Of a stretch of DNA of 64,000 bases, positions 40,146-48,758 are shown piece by piece. The notes under the pieces were generated by a model. The model saw only the letters and a list, made by a program, of their open reading frames with translations. It was not told where the DNA came from and made no database searches. The stretch's first letter is position 1. Each line of letters opens with the position of its first letter. Source of the DNA: Bog-473 sp036268485 (GTDB taxonomy: Bacteria; Actinomycetota; Acidimicrobiia; Acidimicrobiales; RAAP-2); the NCBI GenBank assembly GCA_036268485.1, contig DATAUC010000109.1, positions 124,001 to 188,000 on the forward strand, read 5' to 3'. The position numbers and the translations under genes are program-made.

Positions 40146-41627
40146 ATGGCGCCGACAACCGGCCACGAAGAGAGGATGCTCGTCGACGGCGAGCTCATCG
40201 GCTCCGACTCGGGCCGCACCTTCGACAACATCAATCCGGCCACCGAAGAGGTTCTCGGCCAAGTGGCGGACGCGTCCAACGCCGAAATGCACCGGGCCAT
40301 TGACGCCGCCCGACGAGCGTTTGACGACTCCGACTGGTCCACCAATCGCGATCGCCGCAGGGCCTGCCTGACTCAACTCCAAGAAGCGCTCGAACGCGAG
40401 CAGGAGGACCTGCGAGAGGAACTCATCCTCGAGGTCGGCTGCCCTCGGATGACCACCCACGCCAATCAGCTCGACATCCCGCTCGACGGCGCCCTGCGCT
40501 ATCCGATCTCGCTCATTGACGAGTACCAGTGGCGGGCCAACCTGTCCGAAATCGTGGATCGACGCGGCACGGCCAATACGCGCCAGATCTGGAAGGAACC
40601 TGTGGGCGTGGTGGGCGCCATCGTCCCCTGGAACTTCCCCATCGAGGTGACCCTGAACAAACTGGGGCAGGCACTGGCCACCGGGAACACCGTCATTCTC
40701 AAGCCCGCTCCCGACACGCCGTGGAACGCCACCCGCATCGGGAGGCTGGTCGCTGAACAGACCGATTTCCCTCAGGGTGTCGTCAATGTGGTGACCTCCT
40801 CTGACCATTTGGTCGGAGAGGAACTCACACTGTCGCCCAAGGTCGACCTCATCTCCTTCACCGGATCGACGTCGGTGGGTCAGCGGATCATGGAGAAGGG
40901 CGCCGCGACCCTCAAGCGGGTCTTTCTCGAGTTGGGCGGCAAGTCCGCCACCATCGTGTTGGACGATGCTGACTTCGCCACGTCCGTGCCGTCCGGGATC
41001 GCCGTGTGTTTCCACGCCGGGCAGGGCTGCGCCATCCAGACCCGTATGTTGCTGCCCCGATCTCGTTACGAGGAGGGCGTCGAGATACTGAAGGCCACCC
41101 TTTCATCGGTGGCCTATGGAGATCCACAGCGTCCCGACGTGTTGATGGGTCCGGTTGTGTCGTCGAAGCAACGTGATCGCGTGCTCGGCTATATCGATAA
41201 AGGCGTGGCGGAAGGGGCCACGCTGGCTCTGGGCGGGCGGCGGCCCGAGCAACACCCCAAGGGTTGGTTCATTGAGCCGACGCTGTTCACCGAAGTGAAC
41301 AACTCGATGACCATCGCGCAGGAGGAGATCTTCGGTCCCGTGCTGGTGGCCATCCCCTTCGACGATGACGATGACGCGGTGCGGATCGCCAATGACAGCG
41401 TGTACGGCTTGTCCGGTGGGGTCTTCTCCGCGTCGCTCGAGCGTTCCCTCCGGGTGGCCGAACGGATCCGAACCGGATCCTTCGCCGTCAACGGCGGCAT
41501 GCCCATCGGCCAGCCCGACATGCCCTTCGGCGGCTACAAGCACAGTGGCATCGGCCGGCAGAATGGCCTGGCCGGATTTGACCAGTACGTTGAGACCAAA
41601 TCGGTGGCGTGGCCCACACCGCGGTAG
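40146..41627 (+). CDS. NAD(P)-dependent aldehyde dehydrogenase
   Basis: A 493-residue ALDH with FTGSTSVG, LELGGKS and the catalytic cysteine in GQGCAIQTR. It is near-identical in layout to the ALDH at 1739-3226, differing mostly in the N-terminal 170 residues and in VNGGMPIGQPDMPFGGYKHSG at the C-terminus. It is nine bases upstream of a ferredoxin-type reductase gene, so the two are co-transcribed. The AATCATATT element precedes it. It probably oxidises an aldehyde intermediate for CoA activation. Confidence 0.95.
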   Translation: MAPTTGHEERMLVDGELIGSDSGRTFDNINPATEEVLGQVADASNAEMHRAIDAARRAFDDSDWSTNRDRRRACLTQLQEALEREQEDLREELILEVGCPRMTTHANQLDIPLDGALRYPISLIDEYQWRANLSEIVDRRGTANTRQIWKEPVGVVGAIVPWNFPIEVTLNKLGQALATGNTVILKPAPDTPWNATRIGRLVAEQTDFPQGVVNVVTSSDHLVGEELTLSPKVDLISFTGSTSVGQRIMEKGAATLKRVFLELGGKSATIVLDDADFATSVPSGIAVCFHAGQGCAIQTRMLLPRSRYEEGVEILKATLSSVAYGDPQRPDVLMGPVVSSKQRDRVLGYIDKGVAEGATLALGGRRPEQHPKGWFIEPTLFTEVNNSMTIAQEEIFGPVLVAIPFDDDDDAVRIANDSVYGLSGGVFSASLERSLRVAERIRTGSFAVNGGMPIGQPDMPFGGYKHSGIGRQNGLAGFDQYVETKSVAWPTPR

Positions 41628-41636
41628 CGACAACCC

Positions 41637-42683
41637 GTGACGAACCACTCCTCGACGCTGGCCGAACATGGATACCATCGACTCCGCATCAAGGAGGTGG
41701 TGCACGAAACGCCGGACGCCAGTTCCTTCGTACTCGACGTCCCTCCCGAGCTCACTGAGGCGTTCCGGTATCGGCCTGGTCAGTTCTGCACCTTCCGATT
41801 CCAGATCGACGGGGATGAGGCTGTTCGCTCGTACTCAATGTCCAGCGCTCCGGAGACCGACGACGACTTGACCGTCACCGTCAAGCGTGTCGACGGGGGT
41901 CTGGTCTCGAACTGGATGCTCAATCACCTCCAGGCGGGAGACGAGGTCGAGCTGACAAAGCCGGCCGGAGTCTTCTGCCCCCAGGATCATCTGGGACCTG
42001 CTCTCGGTTTCTGTGGCGGCAGTGGCATCACGCCATTCATGTCGATCACCAAGCACCTGCTGGCCACTACCGACAGGCCGGTCCGGCTGCTCTATGCCAA
42101 CCGCCATGCCTCGTCGGTCATCTTCAATGAAACCTTGGTCGGCCTCACCACGGATCACCCCGATCGATTGGACGTGCAGCGTCACGTCGATGCCGATCTC
42201 GGGTTCCTCAGCGCCAGCGGCATCGCGGATTTCCTTGGTGACACGCGTGACGCCGACTGTTACCTCTGCGGACCAGGTCCCTTCATGGACATGGTGGAGT
42301 CGACCCTGCTACGCCTTGGGGTGCCGCCCGAACAGATCCTTGCTGAGCGCTTTCTCGTCGAGCAGCAGGAGAAGGACGCCACCGTCGTCTCCGGGGCGCT
42401 CCTGCCCGATGAAGTCACGGTGACCTTGGGTGGCAAGACGGTGACCGTGGCCTACAAGCCAGGCGATACTTTGCTCGAGTCGGCGCGACGGGGCGGTCTC
42501 CGTCCACCGTTTTCCTGTACGGCGGGTAATTGCGCCACCTGCATGGCGTTCCTTCATGAAGGAACGGTCACCATGCGCGCCAATACCGCACTCACCCCCG
42601 AAGAGGTGGAAGAGGGATGGATCCTCACCTGCCAGTCCTTGCCGACCGGCAAGACAATTGTGGTCGAGTACGAGAACCTCTAA
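41637..42683 (+). CDS. Oxygenase reductase, KshB/PaaE-like (FAD, NAD, C-terminal 2Fe-2S)
   Basis: A 348-residue electron-transfer protein. The FAD motif RSYSMSS is near residue 63, the nucleotide-binding GGSGITPFMSI near 122, CGPGPFMD near 212, and the plant-type 2Fe-2S ligands lie in CTAGNCATC with a fourth cysteine in LTCQ at the C-terminus. This domain order matches KshB, the reductase of 3-ketosteroid 9-alpha-hydroxylase, and PaaE. Start GTG 41637. It should pass electrons from NAD(P)H to an oxygenase, most simply the Rieske enzyme encoded convergently at 43030-44304. Confidence 0.93.
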   Translation: MTNHSSTLAEHGYHRLRIKEVVHETPDASSFVLDVPPELTEAFRYRPGQFCTFRFQIDGDEAVRSYSMSSAPETDDDLTVTVKRVDGGLVSNWMLNHLQAGDEVELTKPAGVFCPQDHLGPALGFCGGSGITPFMSITKHLLATTDRPVRLLYANRHASSVIFNETLVGLTTDHPDRLDVQRHVDADLGFLSASGIADFLGDTRDADCYLCGPGPFMDMVESTLLRLGVPPEQILAERFLVEQQEKDATVVSGALLPDEVTVTLGGKTVTVAYKPGDTLLESARRGGLRPPFSCTAGNCATCMAFLHEGTVTMRANTALTPEEVEEGWILTCQSLPTGKTIVVEYENL

Positions 42684-42690
42684 GGAGCCC

Positions 42691-43026
42691 TCAGGGACCA
42701 GGCTCGACCAGCAGGTCGAGGTAGGCCACACCGCTATCGGGCACGGTGGGTTGGCCCCAGCACTCGACGGGGAACGACACCATCACCATCGAATACAGCA
42801 GGTGCAGCAGGTTCTTGGCGTCGTCGGGTAGCTCGTAGAGCGGAAAGCCGTCCAGGTAGGTCATGGCCTCCTCTGCCCTGGCCGTGCTGGCGTCGTAGAA
42901 CGCTTGCATGTCGTCCATGTTCGACGCCAACCGTTGGGCAAACCGCTCGCCCTCGCTGGCCAGACACCAGGTCGATGCGAAGGGCTCAAGGTCTGAGAAT
43001 TCTGCGGGCAAGAGTGCGCTGGCCAC
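42691..43026 (-). CDS. Small conserved-looking protein next to Rieske oxygenase, unknown
   Basis: A 111-residue soluble protein starting at GTG 43026, three bases after the Rieske stop. It is acidic and mostly helical in appearance (SDLEPFASTWCLASEGERF, DDMQAFYDA, LPDDAKNLLHLLYSM) with no cofactor motif. Position and coupling suggest it is an accessory or small subunit of the oxygenase system, but it does not resemble the usual beta subunit. It faces the reductase gene tail to tail across seven bases. Confidence 0.7.
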   Translation of the reverse strand: MASALLPAEFSDLEPFASTWCLASEGERFAQRLASNMDDMQAFYDASTARAEEAMTYLDGFPLYELPDDAKNLLHLLYSMVMVSFPVECWGQPTVPDSGVAYLDLLVEPGP

Positions 43027-43029
43027 CGG

Positions 43030-44304
43030 TCAGACCGCCGCCGTGTCGCCGGACTTGGTGTAGTCGTCCACCCAATCACCAGCCGTCTTGTGCAGGTGCC
43101 GGCACAGAACCTCCTGGTCCATCAGGGGGAAACGCTCAAGGACCCGAGACTCGAGCATGGACTGGGTCGCCTCCAACGTATTGGCGTCCTGCAGGCCGTA
43201 TTCCTTGAAGGTGACCGCCGCCAACTCTTGAGCCACCCGTTCGCGAGCGTTCTTCGGCGGCACGAAATAGAGCGTGCCCTCGAAAACGTGCTCGTTCACA
43301 GCCATCGGCCAGTAGTGGTACGTGAGATACCAGTTCTGCCCCCAGGGCAGAATCACGAAGTTGGGCCAGATCTGGAAGGAGTCGAGCCCCCACGGATCGC
43401 AGCCGGCAGGGTTGATACCTGCATCCTTCTGATCAAAATCGAGGTCCGGGGCATCCCACGGACCGAAGAGTCCGCTCCGGGTCAAGATCTCGATGGGCTT
43501 GAGCATGTTGGGCGGCAAGGTCCACGGATGTATACCCGCTGTGCTGACCAGTCGGTGTGGCCCGTCGATCTTGTAGGCGGGGGCTTCGAATCCCGCCTGC
43601 GCCATGGACGTGGACAAGTCTGGTGGGGTCTGCTTCCCGTGCAAAATCGGTGCATGGTAGAACTCCTGGAAGGCGTCGATGTAGAGCTTCCAGTTGCTCT
43701 TGACGGTGGCCCGGTAGAAGTACCGCTCTGACAGCTTGGCGAACGGGAAGTTCTCCAGCTTCGTGACCATTGGGCCTAGGAACTCACGCAGACTCTGCTC
43801 GGGCTGCTTGGCCAGGCTGACGAAGATGAAGCCGGCCCAGATCTCGCAGTGCACCGGCACCAATCCGTAGTCGGCCCGGTCGAAATTGAAGAACTCTTGC
43901 TCCTGTTGGACGAACGAGTTGGCGCCGTCGAGGTCGTAACGCCAGCCGTGGTACTTGCAGACGAACTGACGACAGGATCCACTGGTCTCGTCCCGGGGGT
44001 TGTCGTTCCAGACCAATTTGTTGCCCCGGTGACGGCAGACGTTGTGAAAGGCGCGCACTTCGTCATCGGTGCCTCGCACGATGACCACTGAGGTGTGGGC
44101 CACCGCCAATTCCTTGGTGTAGTAGCTGCCCTTTCGTGGGAGCTGCTCGACCCGGCCGACGTTGAGCCAGGCCCGCTTGAAGATGGCTTCACGTTCGAGC
44201 TCGAAGAACTCCGGAGAGATCGAGTCTTCGTACGACATTGGTTCCGTCCCCAGCTGGAAATGCTCCGTCCAACTTCCTTCGGGTGGCTTGGGCCAGCGCG
44301 CCAT
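43030..44304 (-). CDS. Rieske non-haem iron oxygenase, alpha subunit
   Basis: A 424-residue aromatic-ring-hydroxylase alpha-type protein. The Rieske cluster ligands are Cys-x-His in CRHRG (about residue 90) and Cys-x2-His in CKYHGW (about residue 116). The mononuclear iron site is FQEFYHAPILH near residue 210, on NWKLYIDAF. ATG 44304 has GAGAGGA upstream; an ATG at 44343 has no ribosome site. No typical beta subunit adjoins it. The KshB-like reductase at 41637 is the obvious electron donor. The substrate could be aromatic, steroidal or an N/O-alkyl compound. Confidence 0.94.
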   Translation of the reverse strand: MARWPKPPEGSWTEHFQLGTEPMSYEDSISPEFFELEREAIFKRAWLNVGRVEQLPRKGSYYTKELAVAHTSVVIVRGTDDEVRAFHNVCRHRGNKLVWNDNPRDETSGSCRQFVCKYHGWRYDLDGANSFVQQEQEFFNFDRADYGLVPVHCEIWAGFIFVSLAKQPEQSLREFLGPMVTKLENFPFAKLSERYFYRATVKSNWKLYIDAFQEFYHAPILHGKQTPPDLSTSMAQAGFEAPAYKIDGPHRLVSTAGIHPWTLPPNMLKPIEILTRSGLFGPWDAPDLDFDQKDAGINPAGCDPWGLDSFQIWPNFVILPWGQNWYLTYHYWPMAVNEHVFEGTLYFVPPKNARERVAQELAAVTFKEYGLQDANTLEATQSMLESRVLERFPLMDQEVLCRHLHKTAGDWVDDYTKSGDTAAV

Positions 44305-44457
44305 CAGCAGTCCTCTCGTCGCGGCGATCGGTGAAGTGGCCATGGTAGCACGCCTCTCTCAATGCGAGAAGGGCGTTTCCGCTTCCGACCAAGGCTCGTC
44401 CGGACTGGAGCGCCCGATGGATCCTGAGCCTCTTTCAGCGGTGGATTGCTGCTCGTG

Positions 44458-45816
44458 TCAGGCGTCCGATGCATCGGTCGGGCGGGCCAACCCCAGGTGC
44501 TGGCGCAACGTGCTGCCGCGGTATTCCTTCCGGAATACCTCCCGGCGCTGGAGTTCCGGCACCACCAGCCGGACTACGTCCTCGTAGGCCCCGGGAGAAT
44601 GCGTGGCCGCGATGACGAATCCGTCACAGGCGCCGCTGCCGAACCAGGCTTCCATCTGATCTGCGATGTCGATCCCGGTGCCGACGAAACGGGGTCCTTG
44701 GAGCAGGGTCGCCCGGTGCCCGGCCAGGTCGCGCAGCGTGATGGTGTTCCCACCAATGTGGGTCTTGATGTTCTGGACCAGTCCTCTGATCCCCGACACC
44801 GATTCGATGAGCTCATCGGTGATGGGGTCGTCGAGCGAAAGACCCGAGAAGTCGTAGTTCATGAGTTCGGACAGCAGGGTCAGCGAAGCCATCGGGTCGA
44901 CCAGGTCGTTGAGGAAGAGCTGTTCACGTTCTTCGGCGTGGGCCGCCGACTCCCCCACCACCGTGTAGGCCATCGGCAGCATCTTGATGGTGTCGGGGTC
45001 GCGCCCGCGTTCGCCGATCTTCTCCTTCTGATCCTTGTAGTGGGACCGGGCGATATCAATATTCGGATCACCCGTGAAAATGAGCTCCGCCCACCGAGCA
45101 GCAAACTCACGACCCCGGCCCGATGATCCGGCCTGCATAAGCACCGGCTGCCCCTGTGGGCAGCGGGGCACGGTCAAGGGTCCGCGGACGTCGAACCACT
45201 CACCCTTGTAATTGAGTTCGTGCACCATCTCGGGATTGGCGAACAAGGGAGTCTGACGATCGAGTACCAACGCGTCGTCGTCCCAGGTGTTCCACAACCC
45301 GGTTGTGGCTTCTAAGAATTCGTCGGCCCGGTCGTAGCGGGCATCGTGCGCGATCACTTCCTTCAGGCCGTAGTTCTGAGCCTCGCTGTCGTTCACCGAC
45401 GTGACCACGTTCCAGGCGGCGCGGCCGCCCGACAGATGGTCAAGGGTGGCAAAGGTCCGGGCCACGTGAAAGGGGGTGTAGTAGGTCGTGGAATAGGTGG
45501 CGCCGAGGCCGATGCGGCTCGTCGCTGCCGCGCAGATGCCCAGCACCACGCTGAGGTCGAGCTTGACCGGGCGCGCCCCGGTGCGGACCGCTTCGGCCAC
45601 TGACCCCCCGTAAATCCCAGGCATGGCCAGTCGATCATCGAAGAACATCAGGTCGAAGCACCCCTGCTCGAGGGTGCGGGCCAGCTTCTCGTAGTAGTCC
45701 GCGGTGAGAAACCCGTGCTCGGTGGCCGGGTGGCGCCAGGAGCCGGAGTACACCGTGGCGTTGCCGGCCTGCATGAATCCCACCAGCGCCATCTCACGCT
45801 TCGTGCCTTCGGTCAT
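44458..45816 (-). CDS. FMN-dependent monooxygenase of the NtaA/SnaA/DszA type
   Basis: A 452-residue luciferase-like flavin monooxygenase. GFMQAGNATVYSGSWRHP at the N-terminus, LSGGRAAWNVVTS (about residue 130), VLMQAGSSGRGREFAARWAE (about residue 226) and the C-terminal YRGSTLRQHLGL are hallmarks of the NtaA/DszA group, which uses reduced FMN supplied by a separate reductase. It is the fifth gene of the operon beginning at 50290 and overlaps the enoyl-CoA hydratase stop by four bases. An oxygenase inside a beta-oxidation operon suggests cleavage or Baeyer-Villiger-type oxidation of a CoA ester or a related acid. Confidence 0.92.
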   Translation of the reverse strand: MTEGTKREMALVGFMQAGNATVYSGSWRHPATEHGFLTADYYEKLARTLEQGCFDLMFFDDRLAMPGIYGGSVAEAVRTGARPVKLDLSVVLGICAAATSRIGLGATYSTTYYTPFHVARTFATLDHLSGGRAAWNVVTSVNDSEAQNYGLKEVIAHDARYDRADEFLEATTGLWNTWDDDALVLDRQTPLFANPEMVHELNYKGEWFDVRGPLTVPRCPQGQPVLMQAGSSGRGREFAARWAELIFTGDPNIDIARSHYKDQKEKIGERGRDPDTIKMLPMAYTVVGESAAHAEEREQLFLNDLVDPMASLTLLSELMNYDFSGLSLDDPITDELIESVSGIRGLVQNIKTHIGGNTITLRDLAGHRATLLQGPRFVGTGIDIADQMEAWFGSGACDGFVIAATHSPGAYEDVVRLVVPELQRREVFRKEYRGSTLRQHLGLARPTDASDA

Positions 45817-46607
45817 CGGTCTCCTTCTGAGTCGCGTGGTTGACGCATCCGGTCGAGGTTGGCCCGGAGTTCGGGCGTGGTGAACGACCGGTTCTCGGCA
45901 CTCAGAGCGAAGTCGAGGGCGGCGAGGACCGCCCGTTCGAGCTGAATGTTGATGACCCGCTTCGTGTCCTGCACCGCTCCCTTGGGCAGGCGGGCGATTC
46001 GAGCGGCGCAGGCCATGGCTTCGCTCATGACATCGGCATCAGGGACAACATGGTTCACCAGACCGATGGCGGCCGCCCGTTCCGCCGGAATGCGGTCACC
46101 CGTCAGCGCATACTCCTTGGCCAGCTGAAGGCTGGTCAGCAGGGGCCACACCACCGGCCCACCATCAGCGGCAACGAGACCCAACACCACGTGCGGATCG
46201 GCCAGGTGTGCACTCTCGGCCATGTAGACGATGTCGGAGAGGGCCACCAGGCTGCACCCGAGCCCTACGGCCGGTCCGTTCACGGCAGCGATGATGGGAA
46301 GACGGCAGGCCACCATGCCGGTGACGATCTGCCGACCGTGGGCCAGCGTGATCTCACGCAGAGCCTCATCTCGCGTGAGCTGGTCGAGGTAATCGAAGTC
46401 ACCACCGGCCGAGAAGGCTCGCCCGGCTCCGGTGATCACCACCGCTCTCGCCTCGGTATCGGCATCGAGTTGGGGAAACAGTGAGGCCAACCCGGCGTGC
46501 AGCGCGTGGTTGGTGGCATTGAGTTGATCGGGCCGGTTCAAGGTGACAATCCGGATGGGTCCGTCCTCGGTCACTGAGAGTTCATCGGGCAACTGGTAGG
46601 TGGTCAT
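45813..46607 (-). CDS. Enoyl-CoA hydratase/isomerase family protein
   Basis: A 264-residue crotonase with LNRPDQLNATN, oxyanion segments FSAGGDFDYL (about residue 70) and AVNGPAVGLGCSLVA, and DPHVVLGLVAADGG at the second acidic site. The aspartate before HVVLG replaces the usual glutamate, which favours an isomerase or a variant hydratase. ATG 46607 overlaps the ACAD stop (ATGA); the open frame further upstream is inside the ACAD gene. It acts after the split ACAD in the same operon. Confidence 0.92.
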   Translation of the reverse strand: MTTYQLPDELSVTEDGPIRIVTLNRPDQLNATNHALHAGLASLFPQLDADTEARAVVITGAGRAFSAGGDFDYLDQLTRDEALREITLAHGRQIVTGMVACRLPIIAAVNGPAVGLGCSLVALSDIVYMAESAHLADPHVVLGLVAADGGPVVWPLLTSLQLAKEYALTGDRIPAERAAAIGLVNHVVPDADVMSEAMACAARIARLPKGAVQDTKRVINIQLERAVLAALDFALSAENRSFTTPELRANLDRMRQPRDSEGDR

Positions 46608-47728
46608 GAGGTGGGTAGCTCCAAAATTCGACTGGCGATGAGATTGCGTTGGATCTGCGAGGTGCCCCCCATGACGCTTTGGGCGCGACTGTAGAGGTAG
46701 AGCTTGAGCGAGGTGTCGTCTCCGCCAGCCCCGCCATCGACGGCCAGGGCAGCGTGGCCGACGGCCTGCTCCACCCATGTCATCAGCAGCTTGTCCACCG
46801 ACCCTTCGGGACCGTGCGTGATCCCCTCCAATCGATCTGACAGCCGGCGACTCACATGGCAGCGCAGCATCTCGACCTCGACCAGTGCCCATGCCAGTTC
46901 GCGGCAGGGTTCAGAGCCGAAGGAGTCGGGCGAGGCCTGGACGCGCCGCACGAGTTCGTTCACCGACTTGCCGTACCGAGCCACGTACCCCAACTCACCG
47001 GGTTCACGCTCGTGACTGACCACGGTCATGGCCAGACGCCAGCCATCCCCGGGCTTCCCGATCATGTTCGCCGCGTCGACCCGGGCGCCGTCGAAAAGGA
47101 CTTCGCCGAACTCACGGGTGATCCCGTTCATCATGCGCAGGGGCCGCTGGGTGATAGCCGGCTGGGCCATGGGCACGGCAAAGGCAGAAATGCCGCGGTG
47201 CTTGGGCACCTCGTGGTCGGTACGCGCCAACACGAGACACCAGTCAGCCGCATCCGAATAGCTCGTCCACACCTTGTGGCCCGTAATGACGTAGTGATCA
47301 CCGTCGCGGTCGGCCCTGGTGCACAGCGCCGCCAAGTCGGATCCAGCCTCGGGTTCACTGAACCCCTGACACCACCGTTGATACCCAGACACCAATCCGG
47401 GGAGAAATCGCCGCTGCACGTCGGGACTGCCGTGTTCGAGAAGTCCCTGCACCAGGTAACCCACACTCGGTCGAGGTGGCGCGGCTGCGCTGATGAGTTC
47501 TTCGTCGAGGATCACCTCGTACACGCTGGGGAGACCGTGACCCCCCACTTCGAGTGGCCAGGAGAGCCCGAAGAAGCCGGCTTCGTGCAGGGCCTGGTGC
47601 CAGGCGGCCTGGCCGTCCCAGTACGCATCGTCGGTCGACGAGGGCGGCAGACCAGGGTTGTGCGCCGCCAGCCATTCCCGCAGTCGGAGCCGGAAGCTGT
47701 GCTCTTCGGGTGAATCAGCGAAGTCCAT
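46604..47728 (-). CDS. Acyl-CoA dehydrogenase, large (catalytic) subunit of a split pair
   Basis: A 374-residue ACAD with CQGFSEPEAGSDLAA (about residue 125), ITGHKVWTS and C-terminal MGGTSQIQRNLIASRIL. The usual EGT glutamate is replaced by GGT; SHEREPGELGY near residue 250 may provide the base, as in the 37946 enzyme. ATG 47728 is chosen because it yields the family's N-terminus (MDFADSPEE). It overlaps the 3' end of the small-subunit gene by 14 bases. The pair probably forms a heteromeric ACAD for large or branched acyl-CoAs. Confidence 0.9.
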   Translation of the reverse strand: MDFADSPEEHSFRLRLREWLAAHNPGLPPSSTDDAYWDGQAAWHQALHEAGFFGLSWPLEVGGHGLPSVYEVILDEELISAAAPPRPSVGYLVQGLLEHGSPDVQRRFLPGLVSGYQRWCQGFSEPEAGSDLAALCTRADRDGDHYVITGHKVWTSYSDAADWCLVLARTDHEVPKHRGISAFAVPMAQPAITQRPLRMMNGITREFGEVLFDGARVDAANMIGKPGDGWRLAMTVVSHEREPGELGYVARYGKSVNELVRRVQASPDSFGSEPCRELAWALVEVEMLRCHVSRRLSDRLEGITHGPEGSVDKLLMTWVEQAVGHAALAVDGGAGGDDTSLKLYLYSRAQSVMGGTSQIQRNLIASRILELPTS

Positions 47729-48758
47729 AGGACACTCCGATATCGTGTGCATGGAGGACGCGGGACAGGCTGGCGCCCACACCGCCAAGCACCTCCCCCG
47801 ACAGCAGAGCCCGGCGCAGATAGACGTGCGCCAGGCATTCCCAGGTATTGCCAATACCACCGTGCACCTGAATCGCCGTCTCGCACACCGTCCGGGCCGA
47901 GCGGGTGCAATACGCCTTGGCAGCCGAGGCGGCGACAAAGGATTCCGTCGGCTCCAGGGCGTCAACCGCCCAGGCGGCATGCAGGGCGATGCTGGCCGAA
48001 CCCTCCATCAGCACGTGGGCATCGGCCAGCAGGTGTTGCACCGCCTGGAACGACCCGATGGGAGCGCCGTACTGGCGGCGATCCTTGGCGTAGCCGACGG
48101 CCAGGTCCAAAGCGCCGCGCATCAGCCCCACCAGATCGGCGCAGGTCAGCGCCAACCCGAAGGCATGCCAACGCTCCACGTCGCTCTCGAGCACCTGGAG
48201 GGCCTGGTCTTCCAAGGGGGCGACCCTGGCTCCGGCTCGAAGTCTCAGCGAGGGCCGCGTCAGGTCGGCACCCGCAGCCTCGCCATCCAACTGGATGGTG
48301 CCCACCAGACAGCGCGGACCGAAGTCGGCCAACACCAGGGCCTGTCCTGCACCCTGGGCATCGATGGCCACCGCCTGCGCGGTCAGTGCGCCGTCTTCCC
48401 CTTCGGCCGGCCGGGACAGATCGGACACCAGGGCCACCGTCTCGGGTCGGGTGGCCGGAGGGGCACCGACGTACCGCCGGAGATCAGCCGCCAGGGAGGG
48501 GCCGAGGAACGGTGTATCGGCCAGCCCTTGTCCCAGTTCGGAGGCCACCAACGCCACCTCCACGGCGGAACTCCACGGCTCCCCGTTGTCCGATGCCGTC
48601 CGGAGTTCCCGCCACCCGGCGGCAGTCACCGCGGCATCCAATGCGGCGCGACGGTCGGTATCGGCGAGGTCGGCCACTGCATGGGGTCCGAGGCGGGCCA
48701 CTGCCCTGCCCACGGTGTCGCGCAGCGCCACCTGCTCAGGAGAGAGCCGGACGTCCAT
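47715..48758 (-). CDS. Acyl-CoA dehydrogenase-like, small subunit of a split pair
   Basis: A 347-residue ACAD-fold protein. DRRQYGAPIGSFQAVQHLLAD (about residue 228) is the canonical FAD-binding helix, and VHGGIGNTWECLAHVYLRR near the C-terminus is clear. The mid-domain is degenerate and no catalytic glutamate is evident, so it should be the FAD-completing beta subunit. Its ATG shares a base with the synthetase stop (TGATG). This operon has the order synthetase, small subunit, large subunit, hydratase, monooxygenase. Confidence 0.9.
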   Translation of the reverse strand: MDVRLSPEQVALRDTVGRAVARLGPHAVADLADTDRRAALDAAVTAAGWRELRTASDNGEPWSSAVEVALVASELGQGLADTPFLGPSLAADLRRYVGAPPATRPETVALVSDLSRPAEGEDGALTAQAVAIDAQGAGQALVLADFGPRCLVGTIQLDGEAAGADLTRPSLRLRAGARVAPLEDQALQVLESDVERWHAFGLALTCADLVGLMRGALDLAVGYAKDRRQYGAPIGSFQAVQHLLADAHVLMEGSASIALHAAWAVDALEPTESFVAASAAKAYCTRSARTVCETAIQVHGGIGNTWECLAHVYLRRALLSGEVLGGVGASLSRVLHAHDIGVSYGLR

